64,000 nt of DNA from Nipponacmea schrenckii (Eukaryota; Mollusca; Gastropoda; Lottiidae), in the NCBI GenBank assembly GCA_030562195.1, contig JAUJPP010000005.1, positions 16,045,106 to 16,109,105 of the forward strand, read 5' to 3'. Position 1 is the stretch's first letter, and every line of letters begins with the position of its first letter. Positions 57,664 to 64,000 of the stretch are shown piece by piece. Made by a program: the position numbers and the translations under genes. The notes beneath the pieces were generated by a model, which saw nothing but the letters and a program-made list of their open reading frames with translations, did no database searches and was not told the origin of the DNA.

Positions 57664-57783
57664 TGTAATAAACATTCATTATTTACAGACATGGTTACGT
57701 TTTTGTTATTACATATTATAATTTTGTGTACGTTATGTAAACGGATGTCGTATTATACTTATCAATAAATCAAGTTCATTAAA
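57664..57783 (+). repeat. 3' LTR of BEL/Pao element
   Basis: 120 bp, starting TGTAATAAACATTC directly after CCGGGAG, and followed by the target duplication TATGG. Confidence 0.92.
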
Positions 57784-57788
57784 TATGG

Positions 57789-58076
57789 TATTAGTACCTC
57801 TACGCATTGGTGAGTCTTATGATTTGAAGCGTTTTGACCCCATGTGTTTTTTTCTTAAGTTTAATCATATCTTTAGAGGGGGACAACCGAATCTGCGTTT
57901 TAGAAGATTTACCGACTCTCAGTTCATGTGGTATTTTGAGCAGAACAGTCGTAGCACCAAATTATAATATGTCTCTTAGTTTTTCACATACGACATAAAA
58001 TGATCATGCAATATCTTTAGCTTTTCTGCCAGATATTCCTTCGTGCCAAACCACAGATATATTCCTTTTCGTTGGA
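57789..58076. other. Sequence after BEL insertion, unassigned
   Basis: A short frame (57785-57967) runs out of the LTR and so is not a gene start. No similarity is recognised. Confidence 0.4.
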
Positions 58077-58436
58077 TCAACATCTTTTAATCCTCCGATT
58101 GTCATGGCAAGGTACTATCCGTTTTGTAACTACAGCAAGTTTAAATCCTGGCATTCTAGGAAGCATAATGACCTTTTGCATGTCTAGAGATTGTATAGCA
58201 TAATCTGGCAAATCAGTTTTGTCAACATCAGCACCATAAAGATTTCTGGCCTTTCGTGCTTGTTCCGATATTGTAAGACAAAGTTCGCATTCCTCATCTT
58301 CAGTTCCGTGTACCTTCTTGAGCACTTCAATTCTGCACACGATTCACACTTTTCTTCACCCAGTTTACAAAAGCCGATTTTCACTTCCTCCAGTACTTTT
58401 CAATTGACCCTTTCACTTTCATATTTAACCATATAG
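58077..58436 (-). pseudogene. Fragment of an uncharacterised transposon-type protein
   Basis: The - strand frames 58384-58184 and 58340-58077 together carry KLGEEKCESCAELKCS (Cys-rich), then TISEQARKARNLYGADVD and SLDMQKVIMLPRMPGFKLAV. The DMQKV-MLP-LPG block occurs in a very repetitive family of uncharacterised, transposon-like invertebrate proteins. A frameshift near 58340, an upstream stop and lack of the remaining domains mark it as a fragment. Confidence 0.5.
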
Positions 58437-58439
58437 TTT

Positions 58440-58790
58440 CCTCTTAACAAAGACATTTTAAAATCTAAATGAACAGATAGGCACAAAACTCTTATGAACT
58501 AATTGTTGAAGCGGGATAGGTTATAATTCTAATGGGTATAATCTTTCAGATTGAACACAGTATCTATTTCTTCCAACACAGTGAGAAATTATTACATAAA
58601 AATGAAAGTAACTCTAGATATTGTTACATTTGTATATTATTATGTAAGACACCATTTTTTAGGTACTGCACTCAGGCTTTATTTGTAATCCCATTGGTTA
58701 ATAAAAACACATGATTAAACTAAGTCACATGACAATAATAAACAATAATATTTAAAGGAACCCTCTCAAAATGACTGAATTAGCTGCATC
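58440..58790. other. Unassigned AT-rich spacer
   Basis: No gene, repeat or RNA is recognised. Confidence 0.4.
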
Positions 58791-58799
58791 TCCGTGGGA

Positions 58800-59240
58800 A
58801 CATTTATTCATTTCCAAATGGAGATAATATGATGGTGGTAAAAGATGAATGAGTCGGTTTCCTGAGATCAGAAGTTATAATCATCAGCTCAAACAGTCAT
58901 CCCACGTTTACATACCATATTCTCAAGACAAGGAATTCCAAAAGTTTTAAGACTGATAATGGTCCGTCATTTAATGGTAATGATTTCAAAAGATTTGCAG
59001 AACATTTTGGTTTCCGTTATAGAAAAGTGATGCCTTTGTGGCCTGAAGCAAATGGTGAATCGGAGCGTTTCATGTCTTCACTTAATAAGTTTGCCAGAAC
59101 TTCAAGTTGCTGCTGTACTTAAATGGAAAAAAAGAAATGTAAGATTTTCTTCGTCAATACAGAACTAACTCCACATACAACAACAAATATGTCACCATTT
59201 GAAGCTTTATATGGAAGAGAATTAATATTTTTATTACCCC
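58800..59240 (+). pseudogene. Ty3/gypsy-type integrase fragment
   Basis: Part of a DDE integrase core, broken by stops and frameshifts. SAQTVIPRLHTIFSRQGIP leads to LKTDNGPSFNGNDFKRF (second catalytic Asp in TDNG), then PLWPEANGESERFM (catalytic Glu). After a frame change comes TTTNMSPFEALYGREL near 59180-59225. The wording of the motifs is that of Ty3/gypsy and not BEL integrases. No LTRs or other pol domains are nearby. Confidence 0.8.
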
Positions 59241-59442
59241 TCTACCATAGAGTTATAAATAGAACTAGAGTCCACACATATCACGGTGACGTTGTGCCGT
59301 CACTGGAGGTCGAGCGGCCATTTTATAAGAGGTCTACTTCGCGTTAACAACAGTTGACGTCGTCGACGACCATGCCTCAAAAATGTTGTTGTTTTGGTTG
59401 CAATAACCAGAGGAATAAAGAAAATGGAATAGCGCTTCATAA

Positions 59443-60047
59443 GTAAGACATACTTTTAGTTACTTTAATTGATTTAGAATCAGCTCTAACCATTATGAAT
59501 AATAGTTTAGTCCCGATGATCGATGATCGTTTGACGTTTGTTTGTTTACTTTTGTTATATCACTATCACTGTCAGACACTGCGTTGTAGATCAACGGGCT
59601 ATTCGAAGGGTGTCGTATTAAAATAACATTTAAAGCTGTAAAATACCAATATTTTGAAGAAAAAAAACAAATTCACAGACACAGGGGAGTAAGGTAAATG
59701 ATTGGAATTCATTGAATTCGATAATCGCAAATGTCAGTTACTTACGTGTAGGTGTGAAAGGAAATTGTGTTACTCTCTTCGTTACTTTTTGACCAGACTT
59801 TAACGAAGTCTTTGCTGCTTTAATCTATTTGCCTTTGGTTTTCTCGCAGTTTTACACCCAGGTACATTCTGTCTAGGCCTGGGCCTAGATTAAGATGTAA
59901 AAATGGATTAAATAATTCCGACCTAGAATCAACATCAGTAAACTACCAAGTTCTAGGCTACTTTTTCGCTTTTAACATTTCTAAATGGGCCTTTTCTAAG
60001 GGCCTTTTCCATTTTACAAGGTTTGCAACCTTTGACAATATTTTCAG
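59443..60047 (+). other. Putative intron 1 of the THAP-type gene
   Basis: Begins GTAAGA and ends TATTTTCAG; no coding similarity inside. Both borders preserve the THAP reading phase (exon 1 leaves two bases, completed by the first base of exon 2). Confidence 0.6.
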
Positions 60048-60175
60048 ATTTCCATTGCAACATCCTGATATTTTTGAAATTATGGTTACATAATATAAGC
60101 CGAGAAGATTTCCAGCCATCTGAATTCTCAGTAGTTTGCAGCGACCATTTTGTGAAGCAATGATTATCATTGGAG

Positions 60176-60761
60176 GTACATATATGGTGTAAATAATTCA
60201 GCTAACTTATTAAAAATAGTTAGATAACAACTAACAGGTTCACATGTCCGCTGTGACAAGGGTCCTTTCTACTAGCTGGTCCTTGGCCAAACCCCTTGGT
60301 ATTGATCTTTCCCGGATTATCCGTACCCATTTACGGATGGGTGGGACTAGCATTATGACTATGAGTGATGATAAATTATCCATTTTGTTAGGCCTACTCT
60401 TTTCGTGATTTCCAACTGTCGAGAGATCTTTAACATAGTTTGTACGCATTCGGCACCTTGTCACAGCCGAACAACCAGATGCCGTTTCCATGTAAGTCCC
60501 CGACTTATATCATTAGCAGGAAGAAACCAGGTTGAATATTCTCGACCTAGGCCAGGAGCAAACCCGAACTTTCTAAGCCCGAGTGACAGCTAGTGTTTTG
60601 CAACGGTTCCGACAAATGGTTTCCTACACCAGTACGATTATGTTTTGACCAGCATCCCTTCTTTAACTTAATGGAATATTCTTTCTTTGCTAATACATTT
60701 TTTTCTATCAGATCTCTGTGACGAAAATGAAATCATAATGAATTCCATTTTTTTCTTCCAG
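60176..60761 (+). other. Putative intron 2 of the THAP-type gene
   Basis: Begins GTACA and ends TTTTCTTCCAG. It contains a more GC-rich stretch (60240-60600) unlike the surroundings, possibly an unrecognised repeat. No box A/B pattern convincing for a tRNA-derived SINE was found. Confidence 0.5.
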
Positions 60762-62987
60762 GAGTTCACCCAAGAGAGGAGATAGGAAATAACGTTCGCC
60801 ACCAACTACTTGTTAAAGCTGTACCAACCATATTTGAGGCTCATCCTCTGTACAAGCAGGTTTCAAGGAAACGTCGAAATCCACCCAAAGTGAGAGTATT
60901 ACAGGAGAATAATTCAAATTCAGTTGAGTCAACACCTACAGAACCCAAAACATTATGCAAAGATTATGACCATTCTTATTTTGAAATTCAGCCTACTTCA
61001 TCTGATTTTGTATGTGAACTTGAAAAGACCAAAACCATTTTAGAAAACACAAGAAAAGAACTTAAAGTTGTGAAGCAAAAGGTAAAGAGAAAAAGTGAAA
61101 AAATAATTAATCTTCTTCAGAAAATAACAGACAACAACATGATAACGGAAACTGAGGCTGACGTATTGAAAATGAATTTTGGAGAGAACACCTTAAAGTT
61201 AATCGAAAATGAAGTGAATCAAGTAGATGTCAAAAACCATGGTGCCAGGTACTCGGATGAAGTAAAACAATTTGCTGTTACCATGCATTACTACAGCGCC
61301 CAAGCATATGAATTTTTGCGAAGTTATCTACACCTACCACATGCTGAAACTATTCGAAAATGGAGTACTAGTTTAGACTGTCAACCTGGAATTCTCAATG
61401 AAGTTATCTGCCATATATACGAAATGGTTATGGTAAAGCCAGAGTTGAGACACTGCTGTTTAATGTTTGATGCCATGTCGATAAAGAAAGAAGTTGTCTA
61501 TGATCCGAAACTTTCCAGATATGCAGGATTTGTAGATTGTGGTCATTTTCAACCCTCATCAGAAGAGACCTTAGCTACAGAAGCCCTGGTCTTTATGGTA
61601 GTTGGATTAAGCGGTAAATGGAAATTCCCAGTGGCATACTTTCTTTCAGATCACTTGAATGGTCAAACCCAAGCTGAAATTCTGAAGTTATTGATTACTA
61701 CTCTAATCCAAGATGCTGGACTTCATATTCATGGCATAGTGTGTGATGGCAGTTATGCAAATCAAGCTACATCTAGCAAACTAGGATGTTCTACAGATCC
61801 TGATAATATTATCAACAAGTTTCCAAATCCAGTGAATCCACAGTACGATATATGTTTTATTTTTGATGCCTGTCATCTAATTAAGCTTGTAAGAAATTGT
61901 TTCTCTACTTTGGGGACACTTTACTATGGTACCAATCGAATTTCATGGGAATACATAGATAAACTGTATCAGATTCAGCAAAGCGACAACTTGTTTATTG
62001 CCAATAAATTGAAGGCCAAACATGTACAGGGGAAAACAACACAAAATGAATGTTAAGTTAGCTGTCCAGACCCTCAGTTCGTCTGTTGCAGATGCAATTG
62101 ACTTTTTGCGAGAAGATCTTTGCTTACCTCAATTTCCCAAAAGTGAAAGCACTACAGATTTCATACGAAAGATGGACAAGCTGTTCGACTTGATGAACTC
62201 AAAAACACCTTGTGGAAAAGGATTTAAAAGACCCATGAACCTTACCAATTTCAAGTTGCGACAACAGCAACTTCTTGATATTAAAGATTTCATCTCAAAG
62301 CTGACTGATTCAGCAGGCAATCTGTTATGTAAAGGAAGACGAAAAACAGCATGGACAGGCTTTATGGTTACGATTGACTCTGTTTTGTACGTGACCAAGT
62401 CTCTTTTAGAAATGGATAAACCTCTTTCTTATGTTCTCACGTTCAAGATGTCACAAGATCACCTTGAAATGTTTTTTAGTAGAATAAGACGTAAAGGAGG
62501 ATGGAACAACAATCCAAATTGTTTGCAATTTAAATGGGCTCTACGGGCAAATCTTATGAAGAATTCTATCTTATCGTCTAAGAATGCGAATGTGGTAATG
62601 GACCAAACTGACGAAACTGACGAATCTGTATTTACAAATAATTCTTCTTCACCATATCTACATCCCACTAATCCAAACATGGTAAAGTTCGCAGAGTTAT
62701 TGAGAGAACCAAGTGAATACCACGACCACGTCCTTCATTATATGGCTGGATATGTTATACGGAATGTTCTGAAAGATTGTATCTGTGATCATTGTAAAAA
62801 TGCTTTACAAGATGAATCCTTCACCTCACCTGTCGACCAACTAATGTTAGATGATGCTGCAGCCCTGACTATTAGAAAAGATAGAGGTGGTCTCATTCAT
62901 GCTACCCACGATGTTTATCAAGTTATTAAAACTACTGATTCTATATTAAGGCAAGTAATATATATTCTCAAAATATTGCCATCTTAG

Positions 62988-64000
62988 ACCGGCTTGAAAA
63001 CTGTAATGTAAACGGTAAACGTATGAAAGATTGAAAATGAAGAAACGATCACTTGTTAACAACTTCCTGGCACATTTGTGTGACCACTTAAACCAGTCCT
63101 AAAGATTTAATCTTAAATACTTCATCTTTTACATTTAAGTCATCCCGTGATGTCATAATGGTTATCCAGAACCAAGTATTGGGACAATTGAGAGGAAAGA
63201 TATTTTTGGGATTGAATGACCACTTTCAGGAAGTCGGTATCTTTGAAGACGACCACTTCGGTTTATTGCTCAACAGGATATCTTCTTTGTTTTTGCGCAC
63301 AATAATGCATCATCATGGGCGTTTCTTCACAGAACGTTATATTCTAGAAAACAAGGCGTCTAGGCGTCACCAACTAACAAAGACCGTGCTTTTTCTTGGC
63401 CAGTGAAACAATGATATTTATAAGCCTACTTAGCTTTGTATTTCGAAAATGTTTAGTAGGATTTAGTAACGTATTTCGAATAACTGAACATGAGAGAAAT
63501 TGCGTGGAAAATTTATATGTGTTTTGTTCTATGGTATTATACAATTTTATTGTAAAGGTTAATGATGACCCTTAATTTCAATTAAACGTTATTTTTGTAA
63601 GCAACAAGTCTATGTGGACTTTCATATTGATTGAACTGATTTCACTTTTTGAGTTTTGTTACATTTGATTATGTCATGCACATGTATATAACTTTTCTTC
63701 ATATATCTTTTACTAAATATCCAAAAATAAATTTTAAAAATCCAAATAAGGAATATAGACACAAAATATTTGGCCTTTAAGATGGAAATAGGTGAAGTAC
63801 TGTGTCCGTTATTTGTGCAGTGTAGAATTATTAATATTATAGAAAACGCAAGATTTATAGATTTAATTTTTACTTTATTGATAATCCCATACCGTACACT
63901 AGGACGTTGCGGCAAGTCTATTTGCACTGTAACATATTGAAAAATTTGTTTACATGTTTATATACCTTTATTTATGGATGTTTTATCCAAGCAAAAGTGT
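62988..64000. other. Downstream of THAP-type gene
   Basis: Apart from the possible transposase C-terminal piece at 63158-63406, the sequence is AT-rich and shows no gene. No terminal inverted repeat matching the region before 59372 was found by eye. Confidence 0.45.

Larger units (their letters stand above)
52159..57783 (+). mobile_element. BEL/Pao LTR retrotransposon, structurally complete
   Basis: A 5625-bp element flanked by the 5-bp target duplication TATGG (52154-52158 and 57784-57788). LTRs are 120 bp (TGTAA...CATTAAA) and differ at three positions. The primer-binding site TGGCGCCCAACGTGGGGC (52279-52296) abuts the 5' LTR, and a short purine-containing tract (CCGGGAG) precedes the 3' LTR. 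Gene order is gag with zinc knuckles, protease region, RT, RNase H, integrase, C-terminal DUF5641-type domain, all BEL/Pao-like. At least five frame changes and the apparent loss of the protease core make it non-autonomous as read. Confidence 0.93.
59372..62987 (+). pseudogene. THAP/P-element-type transposase gene (THAP9-like), three exons, frameshifted
   Basis: Exon 1 (59372-59442) starts MPQKCCCFGCNNQRNKENGI, the N-terminal CxxC part of a THAP zinc finger. A GTAAGA donor follows. Exon 2 (60048-60175, after ATTTTCAG, before GTACA) holds the rest, including VCSDHF (CxxH), but needs one frameshift and has a TGA near its end. Exon 3 starts at 60762 after CTTCCAG with the AVPTIF box that closes THAP domains. 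A coiled coil then leads to the P-element transposase core: RYSDEVKQFAVTMHYYSAQA, CLMFDAMSIKKE, GIVCDGSYANQ, FDACHLIKLVRN. After a frameshift at ~62035 come SQDHLEMFFSRIRRKGGWN and HYMAGYV. The acidic candidates are present. A last piece (FLRTIMHHHGRFF...SRRHQLTKTVLF) may lie at 63280-63400. THAP proteins bind DNA; whether this is a P-like transposon or a host gene relic is unresolved. Confidence 0.8.

Noticed and set aside
60240..60600. tRNA-derived SINE or tRNA gene in intron 2 of the THAP gene
   Set aside because: No convincing box A/box B pair or cloverleaf could be drawn.

Overview
The window looks like repeat-dominated nuclear DNA of an invertebrate animal, most likely a mollusc. This is an inference from the AT-rich sequence, pearl/HINE-type elements with ~160-bp core repeats and (GTCC)n, a DIRS-order tyrosine-recombinase retrotransposon, BEL/Pao and THAP/P-type elements, and no dense host gene content. 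No rRNA, tRNA or bacterial operon was found. Three runs of exactly 500 N (879-1378, 18823-19322, 48477-48976) are nominal scaffold gaps.

Region 1 (1-32917) is a nested repeat landscape. A 361-bp satellite occurs on the + strand (about 1380-3771 and 7937-9178) and inverted on the - strand (26760-29208 and 31343-32917). A 4.17-kb tyrosine-recombinase retrotransposon (3772-7936) sits in the left array, and a 2.13-kb HINE-like element (29209-31342) sits in the right array. Between the arrays lies a large inverted duplication. The left arm (9173 to ~18700) and right arm (19323 to 26732) face each other across the central gap. Both carry a 5'-truncated LINE inserted in ~106-bp repeats. The left arm alone carries a further HINE copy (15422-17600).

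Region 2 (32918-46688) is the remnant of a Maverick/Polinton (adintovirus-like) element. The + strand holds a coiled-coil fibre-like gene, a small membrane-type gene and a protein-primed family B DNA polymerase. The - strand holds a compact late cluster: small hydrophobic protein, double-jelly-roll major capsid, membrane-type protein, FtsK/HerA packaging ATPase, a Polinton-type hypothetical and a probable minor capsid. The cluster converges on the polymerase. No integrase or protease is visible and the left end is cut at the satellite. The polymerase is split by a 1.77-kb insert next to its catalytic motif C, and a 1028-bp tandem duplication then copied part of insert plus polymerase. A pyrimidine minisatellite has separated two late genes. 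Most genes carry nonsense codons or frameshifts, many in homopolymers, so either the element is dead or the assembly is unpolished.

Region 3 (46700-64000) contains a 28-bp perfect hairpin (47597-47689), a partial exon of a basic protein cut by the third gap, and about 3 kb without recognisable genes. A structurally complete but frameshifted BEL/Pao element follows (52159-57783; 120-bp LTRs, TATGG target duplications). After it come a transposon-gene fragment on the - strand, a Ty3/gypsy integrase fragment, and a three-exon THAP/P-element-type transposase gene (59372-62987) with frameshifts.
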